A stretch of DNA of 28,251 nt from VFJL01 sp037147395. GTDB taxonomy: Bacteria > Pseudomonadota > Gammaproteobacteria > Burkholderiales > Nitrosomonadaceae. Shown here piece by piece: positions 16,752 to 23,703 of this stretch (positions are counted from its first letter, which is position 1; each line of letters begins with the position of its first letter). The DNA lies in assembly GCA_037147395.1 (NCBI GenBank), contig JBAWVG010000017.1, positions 1-28,251 of the forward strand, in the 5' to 3' direction. The position numbers and the translations under genes are program-made. The notes below the pieces were generated by a model that was given only the letters and a program-made list of their open reading frames with translations, had not been told where the DNA came from and ran no database searches.

Positions 16752-17861
16752 TTATATTCTCATTGGCATTACGACATATTTAAAATTTTCATTTCCGGGC
16801 ACAGTAACTAGTGCACTGCTACTCGCATCTCCAAATGAGCACCGTACCGTTTCACATGTTAAATTATTCAATACGTCTAGTAAGTAAGTGATATTGAATC
16901 CTATATCTAGGCCCTCTCCCTCGTACTGAATTTCTAATTCTTCTTGTGCTTCTTCCTGTTCGCTATTATTACAGACGATACGTAAATTACCCGTCGTTAA
17001 TATAATTCGGGCTCCTCTGAATTTTTCATTTGAAAGAATCGCTGCTCTTTGTAGCGTTTGTAATAATAACAAACGGTTTACTTCAAAATGCTTTTGGTAC
17101 CCAATCGGAATTACCCGATTGTAATCTGGGAACTTTCCATCTACTACTTTCGAAACGATCACGATATTTGAGAATGTAAACCGGATTTGATTTTGCAAAA
17201 TTTCTATAATGACCAACTCTTCGCTATCATTTAGTTGTTTGGCTAACTCTAGTACCGCCTTCCGTGGAAGGATGACCTCTCTCCTTTCCTGGTTTAATTC
17301 TAGTTCTACCCACGCAAAACCAAGCCTATGTCCGTCTGTTGCTACTACTTTAAGTTGTTGTTCTTCCAGGAGCAATAAAAGTCCATTTAGATAATACCGT
17401 ATGTCCTGTTGAGCCATTGCATATTGGACTAAAAACAATAGATTTTTTAATTCTTTCTGTTTCAGAGTTATCTTCGCCTGCGGTTCAATACTTTCTGGTA
17501 GTTTTGGAAAGTCTTCTACCGGTAATGTCTGTAAATTAAATCTACTTTTCCCTGCTTTTACTTGTAAGCGGTTTTCTTCTACATCGAGCGTTACTACTGA
17601 TTTTTCTGGTAGTGCGCGCAGAATATCTTGTAATTTTTTCGCAGCTACTGTCACTGCTAATCCATTTTTGCTATTTTCGCCGTCATTAGTGGTTGTCGTT
17701 ATTTGTATTTCTAGATCTGTTGCCATAAAGCTGATAGTTTCATTTTTCTTTTCTATTAATACATTTGAAAGTATTGGTAAGGTGTGCCTTCTTTCGACTA
17801 TTCCAGTTACAGCTTGAAGCGGTTTTAGCAAAGCTTCCTTATCAGTTTGTATTAATTTCAT
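16752..17861 (-). CDS. dnaN: DNA polymerase III beta sliding clamp
   Basis: Ring-shaped processivity clamp, three repeated domains per monomer, that tethers DNA polymerase to its template. The 369-residue length is normal. The N-terminal ERRHTLPILSNVLIE, the central ATDGHRLGFAWVEL and the C-terminal YVVMPMRI are family signatures, and the last supports a functional client-binding pocket end. ATG at 17861 has AAGG nine bases upstream. Base composition is clearly AT-rich compared with both arms (35% and 45% GC in two sampled 60-base lines). recF, which often follows, is absent: gyrB comes next. Confidence 0.98.
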   Translation of the reverse strand: MKLIQTDKEALLKPLQAVTGIVERRHTLPILSNVLIEKKNETISFMATDLEIQITTTTNDGENSKNGLAVTVAAKKLQDILRALPEKSVVTLDVEENRLQVKAGKSRFNLQTLPVEDFPKLPESIEPQAKITLKQKELKNLLFLVQYAMAQQDIRYYLNGLLLLLEEQQLKVVATDGHRLGFAWVELELNQERREVILPRKAVLELAKQLNDSEELVIIEILQNQIRFTFSNIVIVSKVVDGKFPDYNRVIPIGYQKHFEVNRLLLLQTLQRAAILSNEKFRGARIILTTGNLRIVCNNSEQEEAQEELEIQYEGEGLDIGFNITYLLDVLNNLTCETVRCSFGDASSSALVTVPGNENFKYVVMPMRI

Positions 17862-17929
17862 TTATTTAAACCTTGATAATCGTTAATAGAAGTCAGCTAA
17901 ATTCTGTATTGTTTTATTACTTGTTTTAA

Positions 17930-17942
17930 AATCAATATCTTG
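17930..17942 (+). promoter_or_regulatory. IHF-like binding site
   Basis: AATCAATATCTTG fits the IHF consensus WATCAANNNNTTR at every defined position. It lies 48 bases from the DnaA box pair. IHF bending is a common component of proteobacterial origins. Confidence 0.5.
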
Positions 17943-17989
17943 TTTATCTTTTCTTCTTTGTATTAATTACGTATTGTTTCGGGACTATT

Positions 17990-18033
17990 TGTGGATAAAT
18001 ATTTCAAGTTATTGAAATATTGAGTTATCCAGA
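17990..18033. repeat. Inverted DnaA-box pair flanking a hairpin
   Basis: The outer elements are TTATCCACA on the minus strand (17990-17998) and TTATCCAGA on the plus strand (18025-18033). The inner element is a perfect 10-bp inverted repeat, AATATTTCAA (17998-18007) and TTGAAATATT (18012-18021), with loop GTTA. The whole block lies 16 bases past the dnaA stop codon. Confidence 0.75.
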
Positions 18034-18049
18034 AAGTATTCAATTGTTA

Positions 18050-19447
18050 TTAGCCTCTTAAAATATGAATTAGCGCATTAAAATCTCTGTTTGTAGTTGG
18101 GTCAGTATTTCTTAATTCTGCTATTTTCCTATATCCATGTAGTACGGTGGTATGGTCTCTACCACCAAAGGCCTCACCTATATTTGGTAGGCTTAAGGTT
18201 GTTAATTCCTTAGCTATTGCCATTGCCATTTGTCGGGGTCTTGCAACTGTTCGCGTACGGCTCTTTGAATACATTTCTACGACCTTAATCTTATAGTAAT
18301 CCGCCACTGTTTTCTGTATATTTTCTATTGATATCTGGCGGTTCTGGACTGCTAGTAAATCTTTCAATGATTCCCGTGCAAGGTCCAGAGACAACTCCAG
18401 TCCTGTAAATCTTGAGTATGCGAGCACACGTTTTAATGCCCCCTCTAGCTCTCTTACATTTGAACGAATATGTTTTGCAATGAAAAACGCGATATTTTCA
18501 TCTAGTTTTATTTTTTCTTGAAACGCTTTCTTCAATAAGATAGCAACCCGCATCTCTAGTTCGGGCGGCTCAACTGCGACAGTTAGTCCCCATCCAAACC
18601 GAGATACCAATCGTTCTTCCATTCCAGATATCTCTTTTGGATAGGAGTCACATGTGATAATTACTTGTTTATGTGCCTCTACGAGAGCATTAAATGCATA
18701 AAAAAACTCTTCTTGAGTTCTGTTTTTGCCGCCAATAAACTGGATATCATCGACCAATAATATATCTAGGGAATGATAGTACCGCTTGAATTCATCAAAC
18801 GCTTTATGTTGATACGCTCGTACTACGTCTGATACATATTGCTCAGCATGTATATAGCGTACTTTTGCTTGCTTGTTTTGGCTTATTACCAGGTTCCCTA
18901 TTGCCTGAATTAGATGGGTTTTGCCGAGTCCTACGCCGCCATATATAAAGAGGGGGTTGTATGCTGTTCCGGGGAACTCGGCCACTTGAATTGCTGCTGC
19001 GCGTGCAAGTTGATTGGCTTTTCCTGTCACGAAATTATCAAAGGTAAATGTCGGGTTTAGCCGGCTTGTGTTTTGTTGGCCAAGTACTTTTTCTTTGGGA
19101 ATGCTTTCTACTTGTTTTTTTATTATAGGAGTTACTGTTTCTGCGGTTTCCTTATCTTTTGTTATCTGTTCGGCTTTCATGTTTTCGATATCTGCAAGGT
19201 TTATCTTAAATCTTATGGCCTTCGAAAAGTGATTTTCTGCTAACTTTTCTATTGTTGATAGAAAGTTTTCTTTTACCCATTGTTGAACAAAACGGTTTGG
19301 AGCTGTAATTACGATTTGATCTGGGATGCTGCTTGATAAATCAAGCTGTAATGGCTTGATCCAAGTGTTGAATTGTTGGGCGCTTAGTTCTTTTGCAAAA
19401 TACTCAAAGCATGAGCTCCAAAACGTTTCTGCGGTTCTCATAGTCAT
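18050..19447 (-). CDS. dnaA: Chromosomal replication initiator DnaA
   Basis: AAA+ protein that binds DnaA boxes and opens the origin, 465 aa. Domain I (about 1-85) starts with the typical FWSSCFEYFAKELSAQQFNTWIKPL. A lysine- and glutamine-rich linker covers about 90-130. Domain III has Walker A GGVGLGKT (170-177), Walker B LLVDDIQ (230-236) and the sensor and arginine-finger region EERLVSRFGWG. Domain IV carries the DNA-binding signature GRDHTTVLHGYRKI at 429-442. The start is ATG 19447 or 19441, and no Shine-Dalgarno sequence is visible. DnaA boxes flank the gene on both sides, so autoregulation is likely. Confidence 0.99.
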   Translation of the reverse strand: MTMRTAETFWSSCFEYFAKELSAQQFNTWIKPLQLDLSSSIPDQIVITAPNRFVQQWVKENFLSTIEKLAENHFSKAIRFKINLADIENMKAEQITKDKETAETVTPIIKKQVESIPKEKVLGQQNTSRLNPTFTFDNFVTGKANQLARAAAIQVAEFPGTAYNPLFIYGGVGLGKTHLIQAIGNLVISQNKQAKVRYIHAEQYVSDVVRAYQHKAFDEFKRYYHSLDILLVDDIQFIGGKNRTQEEFFYAFNALVEAHKQVIITCDSYPKEISGMEERLVSRFGWGLTVAVEPPELEMRVAILLKKAFQEKIKLDENIAFFIAKHIRSNVRELEGALKRVLAYSRFTGLELSLDLARESLKDLLAVQNRQISIENIQKTVADYYKIKVVEMYSKSRTRTVARPRQMAMAIAKELTTLSLPNIGEAFGGRDHTTVLHGYRKIAELRNTDPTTNRDFNALIHILRG

Positions 19448-19523
19448 TTTGTTTACAGTGATTCTGTATTGCGAGATTTTCAGCTACGATAATCGAAGCT
19501 CATTCTATCCGCTTTCCCCTATC

Positions 19524-19532
19524 TTATCCACA
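19524..19532 (+). promoter_or_regulatory. DnaA box between dnaA and rpmH
   Basis: Perfect TTATCCACA, about 77 bases upstream of the dnaA start and 17 bases upstream of the rpmH -35 element. It could repress either promoter when bound by DnaA. Confidence 0.75.
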
Positions 19533-19548
19533 GGCCTAAAAATATAAG

Positions 19549-19577
19549 TTGACATCCCCCTTCGCCGGCGGTGTAAT
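19549..19577 (+). promoter_or_regulatory. Strong sigma-70 type promoter of rpmH
   Basis: TTGACA at 19549-19554, 17-base spacer, TGTAAT at 19572-19577: a perfect -35 and five of six -10 bases. The spacer contains the palindrome CGCCGGCG (19563-19570). The rpmH start is 33 bases past the -10, and this probably drives the rpmH-rnpA-yidD-yidC run. Confidence 0.8.
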
Positions 19578-19609
19578 GCCACGTTTATCTACTCGCTCTT
19601 AGAGGAAAA

Positions 19610-19744
19610 ATGAAGCGTACTTATCAACCATCCGTTACTCGAAGAAAGCGTACTCACGGGTTTTTAGTTCGCATGAAAACACGTGGAGGGGCTTCAGTTA
19701 TTCGCGCCCGCCGCGCCAAGGGCCGCAAACGTTTGGGAGTTTAG
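19610..19744 (+). CDS. rpmH: 50S ribosomal protein L34
   Basis: 44-residue, highly basic ribosomal protein: MKRTYQPSVTRRKRTHGFLV begins it and GRKRLGV ends it, both typical. The ATG at 19610 follows AGAGGA. It is expressed from the strong promoter just upstream and is the first gene of the rightward arm, divergent from dnaA, the classic origin-side arrangement. rnpA follows within about 70 bases or less, depending on its start. Confidence 0.98.
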   Translation: MKRTYQPSVTRRKRTHGFLVRMKTRGGASVIRARRAKGRKRLGV

Positions 19745-19812
19745 CCCTACCCCGGTCAAGTTTCATTTATTTTTGGGTCTGTATTATTCGTTTTCTTTCG
19801 AAATGTCACCGG

Positions 19813-20133
19813 TTGCACAATGCAGAGGATTTTTCTTCTGTTCTCCGGTTCAGATGTTCTAACAACGGCGAGTTTTTCAGGATTTTTGCCCGGCCAAATA
19901 ACCTTACTTATTCCCGTCTTGGTTTTATTGTTGCCGGGAAGGTTGAGCGGCTTGCGGTTAACCGAAATCGGGTGAAGCGTTTGTTGCGCGAATTGTTTCG
20001 TAGTAAGCATCAGCAATTGTCTGGTTTTGATTTTGTTGTGCGATTACAACGGCGTCTCCCCCGCAAAGATTCTTCGAGGGCGAGAGTAGAGGCAGATATG
20101 CTTATGACTCAATTGCTTCGATGTCGCGATTAA
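19813..20133 (+). CDS. rnpA: Ribonuclease P protein component (start uncertain)
   Basis: Basic protein subunit of RNase P, which removes 5' leaders from pre-tRNAs with the catalytic RNA. From TTG 19813 it is 106 aa. The RNR signature is present as VNRNRVKRLLRELFR, and the N-terminal core reads HNAEDFSSVLRFR. Reading upstream in frame gives IIRFLSKCHRL, which lines up with the N-terminus of other RnpA proteins but contains no ATG, GTG or TTG. Initiation at ATT 19783 or 19786 would restore the full length (GGG lies five bases before 19783). The 3' end overlaps yidD by 13 bases. Confidence 0.93.
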   Translation: MHNAEDFSSVLRFRCSNNGEFFRIFARPNNLTYSRLGFIVAGKVERLAVNRNRVKRLLRELFRSKHQQLSGFDFVVRLQRRLPRKDSSRARVEADMLMTQLLRCRD

Positions 20134-20330
20134 TCATCGGTTTTATTCGGCTCTATCAGTATTTTTTGAGCCCTTTTTTGGGGCCCTCATGTCGGTTCAC
20201 CCCAACATGTTCTGACTATGCGTGCATGGCGCTGTCTAAGCATGGGGTTTTTCGAGGCTCCTTGATGAGTTTTGGGAGGATACTGCGGTGTAATCCTTGG
20301 TGTCAGGGTGGGCATGACCCTGTTCCATAG
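20121..20330 (+). CDS. yidD: Membrane protein insertion efficiency factor YidD
   Basis: 69-residue protein of the YidD family, an inner-membrane-associated helper thought to assist Sec/YidC-dependent insertion. An amphipathic N-terminal helix (LIIGFIRLYQYFLSPFLG) precedes the signature CRFTPTCSDYA. RILRCNPWCQGGHDPVP is the conserved tail. The ATG is inside the end of rnpA (13-base overlap), the standard rnpA-yidD-yidC arrangement. No separate promoter is visible. Confidence 0.96.
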   Translation: MSRLIIGFIRLYQYFLSPFLGPSCRFTPTCSDYACMALSKHGVFRGSLMSFGRILRCNPWCQGGHDPVP

Positions 20331-20404
20331 GCTTTTATTGAGAGTGAATTATTTGCGTAGCGGGTCGTATCCGTTTTCGTTAAAACTTACATTTGTTAAA
20401 TGAC

Positions 20405-22096
20405 ATGGATACAAAAAAACTCATACTTTTCATGATCTTTTCTACATCCCTACTTTTTTTATGGGATGCGTGGCAGAGACAACAGACCCCTCCCGCAGCA
20501 GTTACTGCCGCTACTAAGACCGCTGGCAATACCTCATCTTCTGTGTCTAAAGATGATAGGCCGACCCCCGGTGAAGGCCTTGTTTCCAGTCAACCGGCGA
20601 AAGTGACCCCTGCCGAAGTTGACTTGGGCGGTAAGCTTGAGCCCGGGGACACCGTTGTTGTTAAAACTAATTTCGTAATTGCTGAGATCGACACGGCGGG
20701 CGGTGATTTACGCCGTGTTGAGTTATTGTTTCATCCAGAAAGGGGTGACCGGAATAAACCGTACGCACTTTTAGATAACCAGCCTGGACGTATTAATGTT
20801 GCTCAGTCTGGCCTAATTGGTGAGGGGCTCCCCAGCCATAAGACTCGCTATACTTCGGCGACTACTACCTATAATTTAGATACCAATCAATCTGAGATTA
20901 AGGTACGCCTTCTTGCACCAGAGATCAACGGTGTTCAGGTCACCAAAATTTACACTTTTTATCGTGATAGTTACATCATTGATGTTGGTTTTGAGATTCT
21001 TAATCAAGGATCTTCGGCTATTCAGCCTTTCTCCTATTTTCAGATTTTACATGACAGCCCGCCGCCAGATAGCTCACTTTTTATGGTGCCTACTTATACC
21101 GGCGCTGCCATGTATACCGATCAGGAAAAGTTTAAAAAGATCGAGTTTTCTGCGCTTGACAAGAATAATGCTACTTATCCTAAGGATTCTGATAATGGCT
21201 GGATTGCAATGCTGGAGCATTATTTTGTTACTGCCTGGTTGCCTTCCGATAAGACCCCTCGTGAATATTATGCCAAGCGACTCAGTGAGAACAGGTATAC
21301 AGCCGGCGTAATTGTCCCGACAGGAGTTATTGCACAAGGGGAGACTAAGGTTGTTGATGTTCCGCTCTATGTTGGCCCTCAGGAACAGAGCAAGCTTGCC
21401 TCTCTTGCTCCCGGTTTAGATCTTACGGTTGACTATGGTTGGCTTACAGTGATTGGAGCACCATTATTCTGGCTTCTTTCTGTATATCACTCCATGACTG
21501 GGAATTGGGGTGTTTCAGTTATTCTTTTAACACTCTCGGTTAAGCTGGTTTTCTTTCCCTTATCAGCTGCGGGTTACAGGTCTATGGCTAAGATGCGTGT
21601 TGTTGGCCCTAGGCTGCAGAAACTGCGTGAGCAACATGGTAGTGATCGGCAGTTGATGCATCAAAAGATGATGGAATTTTACAAGGTCGAAAAAATTAAC
21701 CCGTTAGGTGGCTGCTTACCTATTTTGGTTCAAGTCCCTGTTTTTATTTCACTGTTCTGGGTTTTGCTTGCAAGCGTTGAACTTAGATATGCGCCCTTCA
21801 TCCTTTGGATTGAGGACATGTCTTCGCCAGATCCCTTTTATGTTATGCCCATTATTATGGGGATATCTATGTATTTTCAGGCGAAACTTAGTCCTGCACC
21901 TGCTGACCCTATGCAAGCGAAGGTGATGCAAATAATGCCTTTTGCTTTCAGTATTTTCTTTTTCTTTTTCCCCGCTGGACTTGTGCTGTATTCGTTAACA
22001 AATAATATACTTTCAATTGCTCAGCAATGGCAGATCACACGGATGATCGAGCGTGCTGCTGCTGTCGCCGCCACCACCCCTAATATGAAAAAGTAG
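20405..22096 (+). CDS. yidC: Membrane protein insertase YidC
   Basis: Inserts and folds inner-membrane proteins, alone or with SecYEG. The chosen ATG at 20405 gives 563 aa starting MDTKKLILFMIF, the family N-terminus; an in-frame TTG at 20393 is less likely. TM1 is at about 4-22. A Ser/Thr/Pro-rich linker and a large periplasmic P1 domain follow to about 335. The five-helix core begins near 345 with APLFWLLSVY. The basic groove residue sits in LSVKLVFFPL and is lysine, where E. coli has arginine. KINPLGGCLPILVQVPVF and PAGLVLYSLTNNILSIAQQW are signatures. No clear ribosome site or terminator is visible. Confidence 0.98.
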   Translation: MDTKKLILFMIFSTSLLFLWDAWQRQQTPPAAVTAATKTAGNTSSSVSKDDRPTPGEGLVSSQPAKVTPAEVDLGGKLEPGDTVVVKTNFVIAEIDTAGGDLRRVELLFHPERGDRNKPYALLDNQPGRINVAQSGLIGEGLPSHKTRYTSATTTYNLDTNQSEIKVRLLAPEINGVQVTKIYTFYRDSYIIDVGFEILNQGSSAIQPFSYFQILHDSPPPDSSLFMVPTYTGAAMYTDQEKFKKIEFSALDKNNATYPKDSDNGWIAMLEHYFVTAWLPSDKTPREYYAKRLSENRYTAGVIVPTGVIAQGETKVVDVPLYVGPQEQSKLASLAPGLDLTVDYGWLTVIGAPLFWLLSVYHSMTGNWGVSVILLTLSVKLVFFPLSAAGYRSMAKMRVVGPRLQKLREQHGSDRQLMHQKMMEFYKVEKINPLGGCLPILVQVPVFISLFWVLLASVELRYAPFILWIEDMSSPDPFYVMPIIMGISMYFQAKLSPAPADPMQAKVMQIMPFAFSIFFFFFPAGLVLYSLTNNILSIAQQWQITRMIERAAAVAATTPNMKK

Positions 22097-22193
22097 TTGT
22101 TGCCCAGGTGCTTGTTTTTTTGTGGGCTCTGGTCAAACAGTTATTAATTTGTGACTGGGGTTTTGTTTTCCGGTTTTGTTTAGATCGTCCCCC

Positions 22194-23549
22194 ATGCCCA
22201 TTGTCGACATAATTGCCGCCATTGCCACCCCAACAGGTCGTGGCGGTATTGGTGTGGTTCGGGTCTCGGGTGAAGACCTAAAACCCTTGTCTCTTGCTAT
22301 TTTGGGAAGTGTTCCTAAGGACAGGTACGCAACCCTATGTTCATTCCGTGACGGTGATGGATTAATTATAGACAACGGGATCGCCCTTTTTTTCCCGGGG
22401 CCGCACTCGTATACCGGTGAAGACGTATTGGAGCTTCAGGGCCACGGAGGCCCGGAAATTATGAAGCTGTTGCTTTCTCGATGCCTTGCCGCAGGCGCTC
22501 GTCTAGCGCAGCCGGGGGAGTTTACCCTGAGAGCGTTTCTTAACAATAAGATGGACCTTGCACAGGCTGAGGCTGTTTCAGACCTCATTGATGCGAGCAG
22601 CAGTGAAGCGGTTCGATATGCTGTGCGTTCGTTGCAAGGAGATTTCTCGGCCGCCATTTTAAAGCTGGTTTCTTCTGTGATTAACTTGCGCATGACCATC
22701 GAGGCAATATTGGACTTTCCTGAGGAAGAGACTGGGCTGTTGTATCAGAGTGGCCTGTTCACTGCGCTCAATGATATTGGGGCTCAGCTTGAGTGTGTGC
22801 TTACATCGGCAAAACAAGGAAACCTACTTCGAGAGGGTAGACGTGTTGTGCTGGTGGGCCGGCCCAATGTCGGCAAATCTAGCCTAATCAACCGGCTAGC
22901 TGGTGAGGAGGTTTCGATTGTTACGGAAATTCCCGGTACGACCCGTGATGCTATTCGCCAAGAGATCAGCCTAGAGGGCGTGTCTTTACAGTTTATAGAT
23001 ACGGCGGGTCTAAGAGAGACGCATGACCCAGTTGAAAAGATCGGAATTGCACATACACGTGCGGCCATTGAGAATGCTGATTTAGCTTTATTATTGATTG
23101 ACGCACGCTCGGGTGTGACCCCTGGGGACCGGACAATACTTGATGCTTTTCCACCGGGACTTCCCGTGATCCAAGTTTTTAACAAGATCGACATTTTGAA
23201 CGAATATCCGCGCATTAGTTTTTCGTCGGATGTTCAAGAGGTTTATCTTTCTGCTAAGACGGGTGCTGGCATCGAGTTGCTCAGACAGGTTATGCTTGAA
23301 GTGTTTGGATGGCGGCCGAGCATTTCTGGAGAGGGCCTGTTCATGGCTAGGCAGCGGCACCTGCAGGCGCTTTCAGAGGCCCGCGCCCATTTTCAGGCCG
23401 CTGCTGCAATGGTTGGGTGTGAGCTCCAGTTGGAGTTGTTGGCTGAAGAGTTGAGGCTTGCGCAGCATTCGCTATCATCCATTACTGGTGAGTTCGCCGC
23501 AGACGCTCTATTAGGCGAAATATTTTCCCGGTTTTGTATTGGTAAATAA
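22194..23549 (+). CDS. mnmE: tRNA modification GTPase MnmE
   Basis: With MnmG, installs the 5-carboxymethylaminomethyl group on wobble U34 of certain tRNAs. The protein is 451 aa from ATG 22194, which gives the expected DIIAAIATPTGRGGIG start; TTG 22176 is rejected. A folate-binding N-terminal domain covers about 1-115 and a helical domain follows. The inserted G domain has GRPNVGKSS (222-230), the switch region IPGTTRD (246-252), DTAG (269-272) and NKID (330-333). The C-terminal FCIGK keeps the catalytic C448. No Shine-Dalgarno sequence is seen. A terminator follows, so mnmE and mnmG are probably not a simple operon. Confidence 0.98.
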   Translation: MPIVDIIAAIATPTGRGGIGVVRVSGEDLKPLSLAILGSVPKDRYATLCSFRDGDGLIIDNGIALFFPGPHSYTGEDVLELQGHGGPEIMKLLLSRCLAAGARLAQPGEFTLRAFLNNKMDLAQAEAVSDLIDASSSEAVRYAVRSLQGDFSAAILKLVSSVINLRMTIEAILDFPEEETGLLYQSGLFTALNDIGAQLECVLTSAKQGNLLREGRRVVLVGRPNVGKSSLINRLAGEEVSIVTEIPGTTRDAIRQEISLEGVSLQFIDTAGLRETHDPVEKIGIAHTRAAIENADLALLLIDARSGVTPGDRTILDAFPPGLPVIQVFNKIDILNEYPRISFSSDVQEVYLSAKTGAGIELLRQVMLEVFGWRPSISGEGLFMARQRHLQALSEARAHFQAAAAMVGCELQLELLAEELRLAQHSLSSITGEFAADALLGEIFSRFCIGK

Positions 23550-23561
23550 TCTAAGAGCCGT

Positions 23562-23580
23562 CCCCCGCTTTCGGGGGTTT
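23562..23580 (+). terminator. Rho-independent-like terminator after mnmE
   Basis: CCCCCG (23562-23567), loop CTTT, CGGGGG (23572-23577), then TTT. It is a perfect 6-bp GC stem 12 bases after the mnmE stop. The U-run is short. Its right arm overlaps the parS site. Confidence 0.65.
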
Positions 23581-23591
23581 CACGTGAAACA
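23576..23591. other. parS centromere site
   Basis: GGTTTCACGTGAAACA matches the bacterial parS consensus TGTTTCACGTGAAACA at 15 of 16 positions, including the full 14-base palindrome. ParB loads here and spreads with CTP. parA-parB lie about 2.7 kb downstream on the same side of the origin. Confidence 0.92.
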
Positions 23592-23703
23592 CTCGTCAAA
23601 CCCAGGAGTGTTCTGATTCTTGCTTAAAGCCGAGGGTGGTTACGCCCTCCCTGGTTTTGCCGTAGAATGCTTTTCTTCTAAACAGCTGATATTTGTTCAA
23701 TTA

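Larger units (their letters stand above)
17862..18049. other. Candidate replication origin (dnaA-dnaN intergenic region)
   Basis: A 188-base, strongly AT-rich gap. It holds a perfect DnaA box on the minus strand (17990-17998), a one-mismatch box on the plus strand (18025-18033), a perfect 10-bp hairpin between them, and a sequence that matches the IHF consensus exactly (17930-17942). T-rich tracts adjoin the IHF site and could act as the unwinding element. Gene orientation and strand G/C bias reverse around here. The number of boxes is low, so the dnaA-rpmH gap may share the role. Confidence 0.6.
19448..19609. other. Divergent dnaA-rpmH intergenic region
   Basis: 162 bases holding one perfect DnaA box (19524-19532) and the rpmH promoter (19549-19577). 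No clear dnaA promoter hexamers could be picked. It is a possible second origin component or dnaA autoregulation site. Confidence 0.6.

Noticed and set aside
16849..16863. Second parS-like sequence in dnaN (GTTTCACATGTTAAA)
   Set aside because: Only the left half matches; about 10 of 14 core positions agree and the palindrome is lost. It is inside coding sequence.
22097..22150. Terminator after yidC
   Set aside because: Possible GCCCA/TGGGC pairing needs a loop of about 17 bases with the T-run inside the loop, so it is not a credible intrinsic terminator.
23620..23703. Longer mnmG reading from TTG 23620
   Set aside because: The 28 extra residues are not part of the MnmG family, which starts just before the FAD-binding fold; ATG 23704 gives the standard length.
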